Shown piece by piece: positions 25,691 to 37,451 of a stretch of DNA of 64,000 nucleotides; position 1 is the stretch's first letter, and each line of letters opens with the position of its first letter. The position numbers and the translations under genes were made by a program. Under the pieces are notes generated by a model. That model had not been told where the DNA came from. It saw only the letters and a list, made by a program, of their open reading frames with translations, and did no database searches. The DNA is from Erpobdella octoculata (taxonomy: Eukaryota > Annelida > Clitellata > Hirudinida > Erpobdellidae): NCBI GenBank assembly GCA_963978895.1, contig OZ022238.1:29469117-29533116 (forward strand), in the 5' to 3' direction.

Positions 25691-27374
25691 AATTAAATTA
25701 TGTAATTTTGATATGAGGAACAAGTCTTCATTTCAATACTTAGCTGAATTTTTTTATTTTTTTATTTGTTTGACAGGAAGTTTGTTAATTTTCATTTCCA
25801 TGTTTATCCACAAGCAGGTTATGAAAGATACACATATAAATACTATACAGCGACATTAAATACAAATTCAATACATCAGCACAAAAACATTGTTTATATA
25901 AATATCTTTTAAGAAAAGATTTTTTCGACAAATTTTTATTTAAACTTTTCTATTATTATTTGAATATTTTTATAAACTTTCTTGATACAAAAAGCTATTT
26001 TGCATGAAAAATTATTGATATTGTAATGATCGATTTAGCGAATGTTTATCAAATATACCTATACACTATTTAAACATATAAATATTAATTATATTTTATT
26101 CTAATGCAAACTGTATTTTCAGCGTTTTCGCATGAGTTTTTGTCTTAAATAACTCATTTGCAAAGCCCATATTTTGCTCCAGAATGCGATTTTGCGTAAG
26201 ATTTCTCTCTTCTATTCAATATTTCCAAAGCAGTTTTTAGGAATTCTTGCGATATCTGAGTGAATAATCCTCTAATATCGACTGAATGGCGACCATGCAT
26301 GACCTGGAAATAACTTATCATCAGCTCTATATGCGCCCACCCCTGCAAGTCATGACGTCACATGCAAAGCGTCTTCAATTGAAAAACACAAGTGGAGATA
26401 AGAAAGAAGAGGTGGCCATGTTGAGAGGTTGAAAGACAACCATCATCATTTCTTGTTTTTTTTATTATTTGTGTCTGACCAGCACTTTATTGTTGATGTA
26501 AAATCCAGCACAATAAAAGTACACTTTCAAGTCTTTCAATGCTTTCTATTTTCAATGTTCTTCCTCTTTTGAATGGCTGAGTTTCGCAAGAGAAATAATA
26601 AGCAAAGAGGACAAGAAAAGTTGAAAAAAGGCAGGAGAGCACAAAAGAACACATCTGGAAGGAAATAATGAAAAAAAGGTCAGAGGTAAAATGGTTGCTC
26701 CTGTCGTAAATTTCAGTTATCAAGATGGAGAGATGGACGGAGCTTATGTGGCGCCTATTCAAGTCGAGCACAATTGCAAGAGGGAAGCTTTTATAATTTT
26801 ACTTTCTATTTGTTGTTTATTTTATTTGAAATTAATTGTTTTATTTGAATGTTTTCAGCATTATCTTAAATTGTACTTCAATAAACCTTCAACTACTCTT
26901 TGTTGTGTATAAAACTATGATTCACTGTTTTGTCGTCTTTATGGCTTCTAGCCAACTTTATCGCATCGATTAAGTATTTAACATTTTGGTTGAATCTAAC
27001 ATGTACGTAACTGTACATATCGACGTGTCCTTCGTCAATTGATTCGTTATTGAAAACCAATCAATTGACAAATTTATTGACCAGGGGGTCATTTGGGGAG
27101 CAGGAGGCGGTTGTCCCCCTAAGGATTTTAAAAAATAATTTTTTTTTATACAAAATAAATAAAAATAAAGTTTTGTGAAGGTTTTGGAGAAGGTACCTCC
27201 TCAACTACCCCACCAGTCATCAGTTAATTTTGGAAGCAAAGGTGTATAGAGTTAAAGAAAAAAAATTAAAAATTGACTTTCTACTACCCCTCCCCGGTCA
27301 TCAGCTATGTTTTATTTATTTATTATGTTGTCAACACGAATTAAATAACTCCTTGCCGAATTACAAACAAAAAA
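25691..27374. other. No gene assigned
   Basis: The 26691-26912 open frame (73 codons) has no recognisable motif and ends in low-complexity Leu/Phe. Other frames are shorter. A 'gaccagggggtcatttggggag' patch near 27081 may be an element remnant. Confidence 0.4.
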
Positions 27375-27905
27375 CCACACGAACAGAAAAAAAGCACAAC
27401 ACGACCCCACAAACGAACCGGAAACAAAGAAAAATGTCAACACCACCAATAAATCAATTCAAAAGTAATCAGAAAACATATCCAAAATCAGCACGACATC
27501 ACAAGCAAACCGAAAACATAATGTCAATTAAACAGAAAACATATCTAAAACTCAACACGAACTCTCAAGCGAACCAAAAACATAGTAAAATGTCGCACAT
27601 ATGGAGTCAGATCAAAAACTAAACATAAAACATAATAATATAAAAAAAACCGCACGAACAGAAAAAAAGCACAACAGGACCCCACAAATGAACCGAAAAA
27701 AAGAAAATTGTCAACACCACCAATGAATGAATCAATTCAAAAGTAATCAGAAAACCAGCACGACATCACATGCAAACCGAAAACATAGTGTCAATTAAAC
27801 AGAAAACCTATCTAAAACCCAACACGACTTCACAAGCAAACCAAAAACATTGCAAAATGTCACACAATTAGAGGCAGATCAAAAACTAAACATAAAACAC
27901 ATCTA
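27375..27905. repeat. Tandem duplication, period about 275 bp
   Basis: 'cacgaacagaaaaaaagcac' occurs at about 27377 and 27652. The order of following blocks ('gtcaacaccaccaat', 'aaaagtaatcagaaaac', 'gtcaattaaacagaaaac', 'gatcaaaaactaaacat') is the same in both copies. It is non-coding and lies next to the 3' end of the LINE fragment at 27906. Confidence 0.8.
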
Positions 27906-28579
27906 AAAACCCCGTCTTCACAACTCATAAACCTTTTCACCCCAAAAAGCATCTAATAATATCCTAAAAGTATATTTATCTCCAGCTGACACGACCGACT
28001 GTGGCAATCTATTCCACTCCTGAATAACTCTATTACCAAAGAAATACTTCCGGCAGTCTTTGTGTGCACCTGATGTCACCAGCTTTCTATCGTGGCCTCT
28101 GGTTCTTTCATACGTACAGAAGGTCAGGGACGGACAAACCAAGCTCCTTAGATCTCCAGCCAACAAATCGAATAATAAAATCAAATCCGCTCTGATTCTT
28201 CTATATTTCAATGTCGGAAGTTTTAATTTTCTCATCTCATTTCGTATGGCATTCCCACACAGGATGGCCGCAGTTTAGTCGCCCTTCTCTGCACCCTTTC
28301 TACTGCATCGATCAATCCTTGCCTATATGGGTTCCACACTTGTACTCCATATTCTAGCTGGGACCTCACCAAGGCCTTATATAAAGTAATAAAGGCTTCA
28401 TCTGACAATTTTCTAAAATTTCTTGCTATTATGCCCAGCATCATGTTGGCTTTCTTTACCCGAGATAAAATATGTTCTTTAAATTGCAGTTTTGAATCCA
28501 TAATAATACCGAGATCCGAGACTGATCTCGGCAAAAGAATAGATTTTATAGAAACTTTGTGAATTTCCGGGGAATACAT
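27906..28579 (-). pseudogene. CR1-like LINE, 3' fragment
   Basis: The minus strand encodes the end of a CR1-type RT protein: SVSDLGIIMDSKLQFKEHI, YGVQVWNPYRQGLIDAVE and, after a frame break near 28232, FFGNRVIQEWNRLPQSVV to the stop near 27918. It aligns by eye with the C-terminal quarter of ORF2 at 17372-20218, but is clearly divergent. Endonuclease and catalytic RT blocks are missing (5' truncation at about 28580). Confidence 0.85.
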
Positions 28580-28714
28580 TTTCGGAAAAAGTTTGCCTCC
28601 CCCTCAAAGAAGTGCTGAAATGACGCTCCTGGTATTGACACATAACCCTATTATTTTTACCTTGCCATTAAACAATAAGATTTTAGTATACAAAAAACTG
28701 TCATTTAAACAGAC

Positions 28715-28846
28715 TGAATAAGCGAACGAACGAACGAACGAACAAACGAACGAACGAAGGAAGAATGAACGAATGAACGAATGAACGAATGAACGAATAA
28801 ACAAATAAACAAAGAAACAAAGAAACAAAGAAACAAAGAAACAAAG

Positions 28847-28877
<31 letters not shown>

Positions 28878-28905
28878 TAAAATAAATAAAATATAATAAA
28901 ATATA
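28715..28905. repeat. Compound (AACG/AATG/AAAC/AAAT)n microsatellite
   Basis: Tetranucleotide repeats drift from 'cgaa' through 'tgaa' and 'aaac' to 'aaat/aat'. The Ser/Phe/Arg-rich minus-strand frames across it are artefacts. Confidence 0.85.
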
Positions 28906-29329
28906 ATATAATAAAATCAAATGAAATAAAATAAAATGTTAATAATAGATAAATAAACTAATAAACAAGTGAAGCAAAAACAAAGTTTTTTTTAAAGCAC
29001 ACTTTTATATTTTTACTACATAAACAACAAACATATTAGCATAGACAATAAATAGTTCGAAGAAAATATCACAAACAATTATTTAATTAAATTGTGTCCA
29101 ATCGATCCGAAAAATTAATAGAATGCATTGTTAATCAGTTCGGAGGTATGTTTAAATTTTTAAATCTCTAGCTCATCGGGAAGTTAGTTTAAAATCGATT
29201 GCAAATTTTGACTACAGACGGATAGACAGAGAAGTCAAGTTCAGAAAAAGTGTGTAAAAATAAATAATTTGTATAAAAATCAGTATCCATGCCTAGATAG
29301 CCCTACTTTAAAAGATGTGGTAGTCTCAG
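28906..29329. other. No gene seen
   Basis: AT-rich, no recognisable feature. 'ctacagacggatagacagag' near 29212 resembles 'ctacagagggaaagagaaat' near 52825, suggesting a shared repeat of unknown type. Confidence 0.4.
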
Positions 29330-29760
29330 ATGCTACAGTGTCATCGTCCAAGTCATTCCATATATTTACCACTCTAGAACTAAAAAAAGCCGTTTTTATA
29401 GTCTTTTCTTATTTTTTAAAAGCTTGAATCTATGTCCCCTAGTGCTTTGAATCGGTGGTTGTTCAAAAAACATTGCTGGTGTTAAATCCTCTTTTCCTGT
29501 TCTTATCTTGTAGGCTTCGATCAAGTCACCCCTACTTCTCCTTTTTCCTAAAGTTGTTAAGCCACATTGTTTTAATCTTTCTTCGTAAGATAACTGGCTT
29601 AAATGCTTAATCAACTTAATAAAGTGCAACATAATTTACACGAGCAGGGGGCTAATTTACTTGCAACTTTTTTAATTTTTCCATTTGTCATCCAAATTGG
29701 GATAAGTCTTTCTCCGTCTCTTATCCATCTCTATAAACATTCATCTGAAACATAATGAGG
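29330..29760 (-). pseudogene. CR1-like LINE, short C-terminal fragment
   Basis: The minus strand reads YEERLKQCGLTTLGKRRSRG, DLIEAYKIRTGKEDL and TRGHRFKLLKNKKR, the post-RT C-terminal region of CR1-like ORF2 proteins. A stop interrupts it near 29396, and a weaker trace upstream extends to about 29750. It is a distinct family from the 27906 fragment. Confidence 0.7.
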
Positions 29761-29924
29761 GTCTCTCTTACACATGACACTGACCCCATAAGAAAACCCT
29801 TTGTAAAATGGCTCTATTGATTGATCGAACAGAAATGTTTTAAGTCCACGGATGACAAATGGAAAAATTAAATTCAACCGTTACCTGACACCAACTCCAA
29901 CACGTACTTAATGCAGAAGTCATG

Positions 29925-30195
29925 TCTCGTCTCCGTAGGTCTACTCACTCAAATTTAATTAATCATCTATTTTTTCTCGTTTTCTTCATTCTTTATATTA
30001 AGCATATGCAAGCCAATAAAAAAACAAATTATCTGAATTTTTCGCCGGTTTGATTGCCTGTGATAATGCACTACTCATACAGGAGCGGGACCAAAAAAGG
30101 TGATTTTTTTCTCAATTTCCCAGAATGTGGCAATATCAGGTAATTAAAAGCATATTTTTCTGATTAAAAATATGTAATTTTTTTGCTTGTCGCCA
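29925..30195 (+). repeat. Foldback-family arm (third copy)
   Basis: 'taggtctactcactcaaatt', 'attaagcatatgcaagcca', 'cggtttgattgcctgtgata', 'caggagcgggaccaaaaa' match an arm of the palindromes at 1561-2480. Only one arm is present here. Confidence 0.75.
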
Positions 30196-30269
30196 ACTTA
30201 CTCAGTAAAAAATTATTATAAGGCATTTTTTAATTGGTTTTTTGAAGTTATTGACCAAATAATGGACAA

Positions 30270-30790
30270 AGTATTGTAGGAATGTATCTATTATTGTGCA
30301 AAGTTGTTCTCAGTCATGAGTCTAAGAAACTTTCAAAACTCAAACGTCACTCAGAGACGAAGCATTCAGAACACACTAAAAAGAATTTGGAGTCTTTCCA
30401 ATATCAGTAGCTTGTCTTCGTAAAATATATTTATTCCGAAAAGTTCAAAAAGTTCCTATTTTGTAGTGAACTTGAAACTACCAGAAAAAGTGAAGATATG
30501 ATGGAAAAGATAAATACTTTTTTGAGACTAGAGGAATAAAGTGGAAAAACGTCTATGGGGTTTTTACGGATGGTGCACTATCTATGCTTGGTTCAAAAAC
30601 AGGTTTTCAGGAAAAAAAGTAAAAGAACTAGCTCCACAAGCAAGGGGAATACACTACATGATTCACCGGAAAATATATTTTTGGTGTTTTTAATTATTTC
30701 TTAAAATTACCTTTTTTAATTGGAGGGTCCCTGTTCACTTAGCTTTTATAAAAATTGGTCGCCACCCGAAAAAGACTGGGAACCACTGAT
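30270..30790 (+). pseudogene. hAT transposase fragment (ZBED/Buster-like), frameshifted
   Basis: In three successive plus-strand frames one can read FLFCSELETTRKSEDMMEKI, WKNVYGVFTDGALSMLGSK and VKELAPQARGIHYMIHR. This is the conserved catalytic-region block (TDGA...H-R) of hAT transposases and their domesticated relatives. The 3' part ends 'gtcgccacccgaaaaagact gggaaccactg', resembling the usual end of vertebrate-type hAT elements. At least two frameshifts make it inactive. Confidence 0.7.
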
Positions 30791-31139
30791 AGAGCGAATC
30801 AAAGATCGCATAACTGTGCCTACCGCCATGGTAATAGTTATAACGTAAAAGAACAAAAACTTACAAACTGTTAACGTAAAGTAAACGAAAACAACAATTC
30901 AAACAAGTTTACGTTTAATAAACAAAATTATTTTTAAATTGCATGATGTCACGATGATTTCAAAATAGAAAGTTTTATCAACTATAAATTTTTTTACCGA
31001 TTCTTAAATACTCTTTTTAAAACTTGCTCTGACAATATTCTCGAGTCACATCAAATTTTTTTAGATCGTTCAGGGATGGCTACGATTTCAGACGTCTGGG
31101 CTTATTTCTCTGAAATATAATTTTCAATTGAGTTTTGAT

Positions 31140-33962
31140 TTAAAAAATTATTATAAAATTTTTAATCCATTTAAAAAACAAAAATGTGAACCTGGCCAAC
31201 TCTTGAATGACTTTCCAAGCATACTGGACATCATCGCTGTTAGTCGTGGCAGCACAAATGACAAACCTAAGAAAATAAACTCCTTTTACTTCTGATGGAA
31301 CTAGGTAAATGCGACCGTCACTGTCAATCCTTTCCAACAATAATCGGTTTTCTTCATTTCCCGTCTGAAGCGATTAGATGTTTTAGTTTATAATCTCCAG
31401 TGGTTGAATACAATTAAATAATTTAATAAAATATTATTAAATATATCAAATGAACCTGTTATCAAATTTAGTAATATAGTTATAATACTAATGATGATAA
31501 CAGTATATCGTCCTTATTAGAAAATATGGAAATTAACAATGACAAACAGTTGTGCCATCTTTTCGAGCTTTCATACGGAAGCACACAAGTCCAAGAATCA
31601 CTTTATTCGTAACTTCAAATCGTTTGTCAGAAAGAACCAAACTTTCAAACTGCTTCGCCAGTGACACGTCCTGAATTTAATAAATATTGCTGAAATTTTA
31701 CTTTTTTCTACTGCTGCAGTTTTAGAAACACCGATCGCCTTACGCAGCGTTTCTCAACCTTTCTGTTCATGTGCCGGATTGCCGAGGATACGAACGCAGA
31801 AAAAATGTCCGTGCCATCAAACATTCGCAAAATCAAAATATTTTAAAATTATTTTTCTCCGATCTTTTTAGCAACATCCCATAGAACACCGGTTGCGAAA
31901 CTCTGGTCTATTAAAAACTCAATTTTTTGAATCATTTAAAAAATACTTGATTTTTTTTACTTGGTTTTTTCTTTGTTGAAAAGTTTATTCTTCTACAAAT
32001 TTATGTTTTTAAGATAATTATCGAATCATTGCAGTTAACCTTTTGTATTTTTTGCTGTAGAGCTTTTGTTCCATACGACCTGAGAACGAACCATAATTTC
32101 AATGACCGAAATCGACGCCCCAAAGGTATTTGCCAGTGCTTGAGCAAAATAAAAAAAATCTAAAATTGTATTACAAATCCAGTATCTAAACCAATAATAA
32201 TTTATTGTCAACTGGTTTTGTTAATTTTGTACTACCCTGTAGTCATGAACTTTTCCTTGATTGTAATGTTGCAAATAGACAGGATCGACATTGAATGCTT
32301 CAACCATATATCTACTATTCTTCATCCTTTGTTTCAAATGTCCATACATTTTTTATTGAAAATTTACTAACGTATGCAGTAAAAAGCGATAATATAACAA
32401 CAGTAAAGTACGTCAAAGAACAGAAGTGTTAAATCGTTTAGCGAGACTGGGTTATAACTTTAGTCAGAAGAAGAGAGTAAAATGTAGGTTTCATGCTTTA
32501 TAGCTGGGCCTAAACGATGTTTGAGTAGCCCAAGTGTTCCAACTTCAACAAAAAACAAAAAACTATGCAACATACCAGAGAGCGGAACAGTCAAAATTGA
32601 CAAGGAGCCATTTATGAGGATTGAAATTGAATGAATCCGTGTGCTGTTGAAATTTCGATATATTCGCTAGTGACTCAGGTAATAATTTTAAATAGTTGAT
32701 AGGTTTTAAAAAAAATAGTCTAAACGTTTATTTACATCCTAAAAATCTCTGAAGAAATAAAACATGGAACAATTAAAAATGTTCACACTTAACAGAATAA
32801 ATGCAAACCTCAACACCATTGAGATAACCACGAAACTCAGGGCAAATAAAAGCGGACCCAGCATAAGCTGCATCAACATGCAGCCATAAATCTTCATCTT
32901 TACCTGATAATATTTAAAATAAAACTTTCAGGTTTTATTAAATTAAATCAAAGAAATGCACAGCATAGAAACTGACAAATTGGTCCGATTTTTGTGAGAT
33001 CATCAAAAGAACATGTGGATGTCGTACCCAGAGTTGCAACACACTGGAAGTAGAAACGAAATTAATTTTATTTTAACTTTAATAGGTACATATTAGCACC
33101 GTGTTTAAGTTTTTGATTAGAAAATCCATAAACAATCCGGTTAAGATACTAAACAATTGACAAAATTGCAAGATGTTCGCTAGTCGGTAGTTCTTGAGAC
33201 AAGCCCTATTCCCTTTTGTTTCATTTTTCACAATAATTTTTATGTTACTGTATACGTTCATTATTGTAAACTGATTTACTGCTTAAATTTAATAATGGTG
33301 CTACGCGTTCACGTTCAACGTCTGAAAACTGCAAAATAAAGTTTGAGTTGAAAATTTCATTTTACCAGAAATGGAAGCAGTCCGTTTTGTTTGTCTTCTT
33401 CGATTGAAGCTTTGAGTATTGATGTAATCATGACGTTGTTTTCATCGGATTTTATCTTTCTACATTGAACCAACGCTATCATGGCAGCCCTTTCGACCGA
33501 TGAGTGAGCCTGATTGCAACGATTATTTTGGTGATGCATAATGTGATGGTGATAACAATTATGTTTAATAATTTCTAATAGAAACAAAGAATTATTTGCG
33601 TAAATAAATTAATCAACAAAAACCTGATCCGAGCAGTAAATCACCAGCTTCTTGAGGTCAACATCAGATTTACATTCTTTCAGTTTCTTACTTCTTGCAG
33701 CTAGAAGAGCAACCAGTGTTGCTTCACTTGCTGTACCCTACCGACCGTTCATATCAAAAAGATTTGATATTTGAAAACTAAAATATGTTTCTAAAATACA
33801 ACTGTTCACGATGGCCATCGTTTACATTGTGTTCTATTTGTCACTCACTTGAATAACTCCTCCCCCTTGTGTTCCTTCATAAAATTCTTCAGGAAGTTTC
33901 AGCAATTTTCCAAGCCACGTCATCACAAGCATCTCCAACTCAGTGCATGCTGGACTTGAAAT
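31140..33962 (-). CDS. Aromatic-L-amino-acid decarboxylase family gene, ten exons, N-terminus not found
   Basis: Group II PLP-dependent decarboxylase (DOPA/tyramine/histidine decarboxylase family), which removes CO2 from an aromatic amino acid to make an amine transmitter. Exons in coding order: 33849-33962, 33624-33737, 33366-33509, 32977-33043, 32809-32903, 32576-32643, 32236-32326, 32040-32138, 31548-31670, 31140-31364. GT-AG junctions join in frame, including split codons. Landmarks: [74 protein letters not shown] (PLP lysine in NPHKW), [29 protein letters not shown]. About 380 codons are recovered against about 480 usual. The first about 110 residues are absent from 33963-34300 and must lie further right or be lost. 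Donor 31548 is the least certain. Substrate cannot be decided; the sequence looks slightly nearer DOPA/tyrosine decarboxylases than histidine decarboxylase. Confidence 0.9.
31745..31905. mobile_element. hAT-like MITE in a decarboxylase intron
   Basis: The ends are inverted: CAGCGTTTCTCAACC on the left and, on the opposite strand, CAGAGTTTCGCAACC on the right. CAG-starting termini with 'TTTCTCAACC' are typical of hAT elements. The flanking octamers are not identical, so the insertion is old or the edges have decayed. It lies in the intron between exons 32040-32138 and 31548-31670. Confidence 0.6.
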
Positions 33963-34317
33963 CTGTCATTTTGAGAAGCACAAAACCAATTTATAAAAAT
34001 GCATAGCTTAACCCTCGGAGGCTCTTTTCAATCTGTATTTTCAAAATGAAAATGCAACGATAGATCCATGAAATTTTATGACTTTATGCACGTCTATAAG
34101 AAGTATTCATCCTAAAAAAAAATAATTTATCTTTACCCAACATCGATATATTCGCTAATTATACATCGAGGATCCCGGGGTCCGTTTGGACCCCAACGTT
34201 AATTATAATTGTTTTATAGTGATTTGCGGCCATATAAGTACCATGGACTTCTTAATATAAGACCAGGAGAGCCAACTCAAAGCCTAGAGTCTTAAAACAC
34301 CTGGTGTAAAGGACTAG
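33963..34317. other. No exon found; possible piggyBac-like relic
   Basis: This is where the next upstream decarboxylase exon would be expected; none was recognised on the minus strand. 'ttaaccctcggaggctc' (about 34009) and 'ggggtccgtttggaccccaacgttaa' style sequence near 34178 could be the ends of a TTAA-targeted element, but the two ends do not match well. Confidence 0.35.
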
Positions 34318-34560
34318 GTTAGCTGAGTTGGTAAAGGGTTAGCCTTGAATGTGAGAGCTTCACGGTTCGACTCCCACTCACTGCCTAGTAGCCCATGTCA
34401 ACGGAAAATTTAGCGGGTAAAATCGTTCTCTCCGTGGGGCATGTAAAAGAACAGCGCCTTTGAACAAAGCGGAAAAGGCGCTCAATAAATTAGCAAAACA
34501 TTTACAAACAAACATTTACTATAAACTATTATTAAAAAAAAAAAAAAAAAAAAAAAAAAC
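34318..34560 (+). repeat. tRNA-derived SINE with poly(A) tail
   Basis: The head contains a pol III A box (TAGCTGAGTTGG, about 34320-34332) and B box (GGTTCGACTCC, about 34373-34383). A body follows with 'gggtaaaatcgttctctccg' and 'gcgcctttgaacaaagcgg', ending in about 27 A residues at 34533-34559. The spacing of the boxes is tRNA-like, but the molecule does not close as a clean cellular tRNA. A decayed copy is at 9550-9627. Confidence 0.8.
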
Positions 34561-34794
34561 TCAAAGCCAAAGTTATCGCGAGGGTACACCGCTGGGCCAG
34601 TGCTATTATATCGATGCATGCGTGCACCATGTTTACTTATTCTCGGCCTTAATAAGCTTATAAGCTTCAATTTTCTCGTGTCGTGCTACCTAGTTGGTTG
34701 TGTGCTCTCGTTCATCGCTCGTTGGATTACTTCGTTGTTGTTCGTTTGCTAGTGCTTTATTTGTTTTGATCTTTCAATTCTTATTCTATAAACA

Positions 34795-35860
34795 GTAAGT
34801 AATAAAATATGATTTAGTTTTGCGTTATGTTCACGCTCTGATTGATTAAACACACGACTAACATCATACATCGTAACTCCTATTGAAATAAGAGTATATA
34901 ATTATAAATTAGTTTAACATATGATTTTTGTTATGGTTTTACAGAAAATGGTTTTCAAATGTTCAGCATATGGTTGCAAGACAGTAATAAAAACAAATTC
35001 AATGAACATGTTAGTATGCAATGGTATGCATCAATATCCGATTGAAAATAAAGAGTTATATAATAAATGGATTAAAGCAAACTCGCGTGACAACTAATTA
35101 TTCAAAGATTTGTTCACTTCATTTCACCGAGGAAGATTTTATCTATAGTTCTACTGACACAAACACAAGACGGGTCAGCAAGTGTAAGAACTTAGGAATT
35201 GAAATAAATGTGAAGTGTTTAATGCCTCAATTTTTACCTTCAGTTTTTCCTAATGCACTTAAATATTTAACAAGCTCTTCTAGAATATGTCGCACAACAA
35301 AGTCGACGTCCAAACAACGACTCTGTTCAGTGAATAGTCGATATGATGATGTCTTTAAAAATATGAAGAAAGCCGAAAATGTTGAGCAAGATTTCTTGTT
35401 AGAAAGATACCGCAGATTTTATTACAATAATATTGAAGTTGTCACGAGGGAATTACTATATATCCTGCCGGCAAGTGTTTGAAAGTGACAGAAAGATTAG
35501 AGTCCTCTCACTCCTGAAATTGTCCGGGTTCACGATTGATGAAAGTGAAAATTTTATTGTTCCACTTCAGGATTCAAAAGATAGATTGAACTTGATGGCA
35601 GATGAAATTGCTGATAAATTAAAATTCAGTAGTACAATGATTGGACATGATTTTTCAACTCTAGCATATGTCTGCAGTGCAATTGTGAAGTCAGTTTGCA
35701 ACATAAACTGATGCAAATCATGTGAACATCATCTCATGGAAGATTTAAAAAATGAGAAAGAATTGGCAGAAGCTATAATGAGCTATGATGATCAAGTAGA
35801 CCGAAGAGGCCTCACCAGACCTACCGAATATGCTAGGAAGAACTGTTTGACAAATTTCTG
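34795..35860 (+). pseudogene. THAP-domain (P-element-like) transposase relic
   Basis: Coding starts at ATG 34948 after an apparent 5' UTR intron (donor GTAAGT near 34796, acceptor CAG at 34944). The N-terminus MVFKCSAYGCKT, then YNKWIKANSR, KICSLHFTEEDF and MPQFLPSVFP are the C2CH zinc-binding and AVPxxF-type parts of a THAP domain. The frame breaks near 35090. After 35430 it resembles a transposase C-terminus: ADEIADKLKFSSTMIGHDF, CKSCEHHLMEDLKNEK, DRRGLTRPTEYA. The central catalytic region is missing, so this is an internally deleted, dead P-like element or a THAP9-like pseudogene. Confidence 0.7.
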
Positions 35861-36020
35861 AGATCCTCTGTTCACATGGTTCTCTTTCAGAAAATATCAG
35901 AAAGATGTTTTAGTGACAATGTTTATTCTTTTTTATCTTTTTCAAATTATTGTAATTTTAATCATGAACTACCTAATTTTATTTCTAAATCTCTTTTTAA
36001 TTGTTTAAGGAAAACTTACA

Positions 36021-36021
<1 letters not shown>

Positions 36022-36105
<84 letters not shown>

Positions 36106-36250
36106 AATCTCATTTCATAGTGTTTGAAATTGAACTCCTCCGAAACGGCTGAACCGATTTTTATGATGTTTTTGTGTACATTTGGTAGGTCTGAGGATAG
36201 GTCCATGGCTATTTACAATATTTTTTTAACCCGTTTTAGACCATCGTACG
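36022..36250. mobile_element. (AT)n followed by Helitron-like 5' fragment
   Basis: An imperfect AT tract (36022-36105) leads into 'aactcctccgaaacggctga' and 'ggtaggtctgaggataggt'. These segments are familiar from the 5' parts of invertebrate Helitron-like repeats. No 3' CTAG partner was found nearby. Class assignment is from recall of the motif only. Confidence 0.35.
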
Positions 36251-36689
36251 TTTTACGAACACACTTATTCTTGGCGTTGCATAAAATTAAGCTGTAATTT
36301 TTTTTCTGTTAAAAGTCTATTTTTATATTAAGAAAGCTTCAATACCCTGTATAAAATTTTTTAAATAATTTTTTTATTTGTCTTAAGTAGTTTAATCTGG
36401 GTTAGAATATGAGCATTTTCAAGGTTTTCGACCGATATTACTTTAAAAAAATTTTATGCTAATTTCAGGAGAGTTACCATAACAAAAGTTTGAAATATCG
36501 AAAGAGAATGTACTCAAAAGTGAACAGCAACGTTAATTAAATTTAATTGTGTTTACACTAACCCACAATCTGAACATGTATGAGTCATGCTCGTTTTACG
36601 ATCGATCGTTGATCGTATAGAGTACTTTATACGAACGAGTCGAAACTAGTTTATTCAGCTTATAGTTGTGCAGTGGTTGAATTGGTGAA

Positions 36690-36832
36690 TGAAATGTTTG
36701 TAAAGTTTAAAAATGAAAGACGTCAAACAGAACGTTTTTTGACGTTGAAGGAAGCCATGGAACTAATTCTTGATGATGATGATAGCATTGAGGTTGACAT
36801 ACTTGTCATTCTTCCGCCTGGCACATCATAAC
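36690..36832 (+). pseudogene. Possible piggyBac-like transposase N-terminus
   Basis: A short frame reads FLTLKEAMELILDDDDSIE and VILPPGTS before a stop. An acidic 'EA..LI..DDDSDIE....ILPP' pattern is common near the start of piggyBac-type transposases. No catalytic domain or TTAA-bounded ends were found. The short length makes this tentative. Confidence 0.35.
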
Positions 36833-37451
36833 ACGTGACTGAAACGTAACACGTTATAAAAACTTTGACAACTTTTATTATTTTACACTTGAACAACTAA
36901 AAGACATAAATAAAACATTTATTATCTGAAATTTAACACTAAAATAGTTTATTTTAAAACACAAAATAATCTAAGCTAAAATGTTCTCAAGTGCAATTTA
37001 TTAGTTTATCTTTTTTTCTTCTTTAGCTCTATTATTCTTGTTTGCTTCTCTTGTTATTTCCTCCACTTATATTTTGATTAAAATGTGAAAAGGTTTGCAA
37101 ACGATGTGACTTTGTTGGTAAATCAATGCTCCCGTTCCATGTTTTTTGCCCATGATATAATATTATACGAGCTTCACCGGCTAACAAATGTCCATTCATG
37201 AAAAGTTTTTAAACTATAAAATTTGTTGTGTTGTATTGCTCTTTGGAAACTAAAGTTGACATTGTATCTTCTTTAAAAGTAATGTTGTCATAAAACAAAA
37301 ATTTTGAGAACTTAAAGACACAGCTCGAATCTTTTTATCGATCTCCAGCACCTGGTGCATTGAAGTGTAATAGTTGCTTCTGAAATTTGATAAGACTATC
37401 CAAAACGAGACTATAAATTATCAGACTGAAGTTGACCAAGCCAATAATTAA
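36833..37451. other. No gene seen
   Basis: AT-rich DNA with no recognisable motif before the LINE 3' end. Confidence 0.4.

Noticed and set aside
26691..26912. 73-codon ORF as a host gene
   Set aside because: No recognisable family, low-complexity C-terminus, no splice or promoter context supporting it.
34009..34185. Complete piggyBac MITE between two TTAA sites
   Set aside because: Left end CCCTCGG and right end do not form convincing inverted repeats; kept only as a comment.
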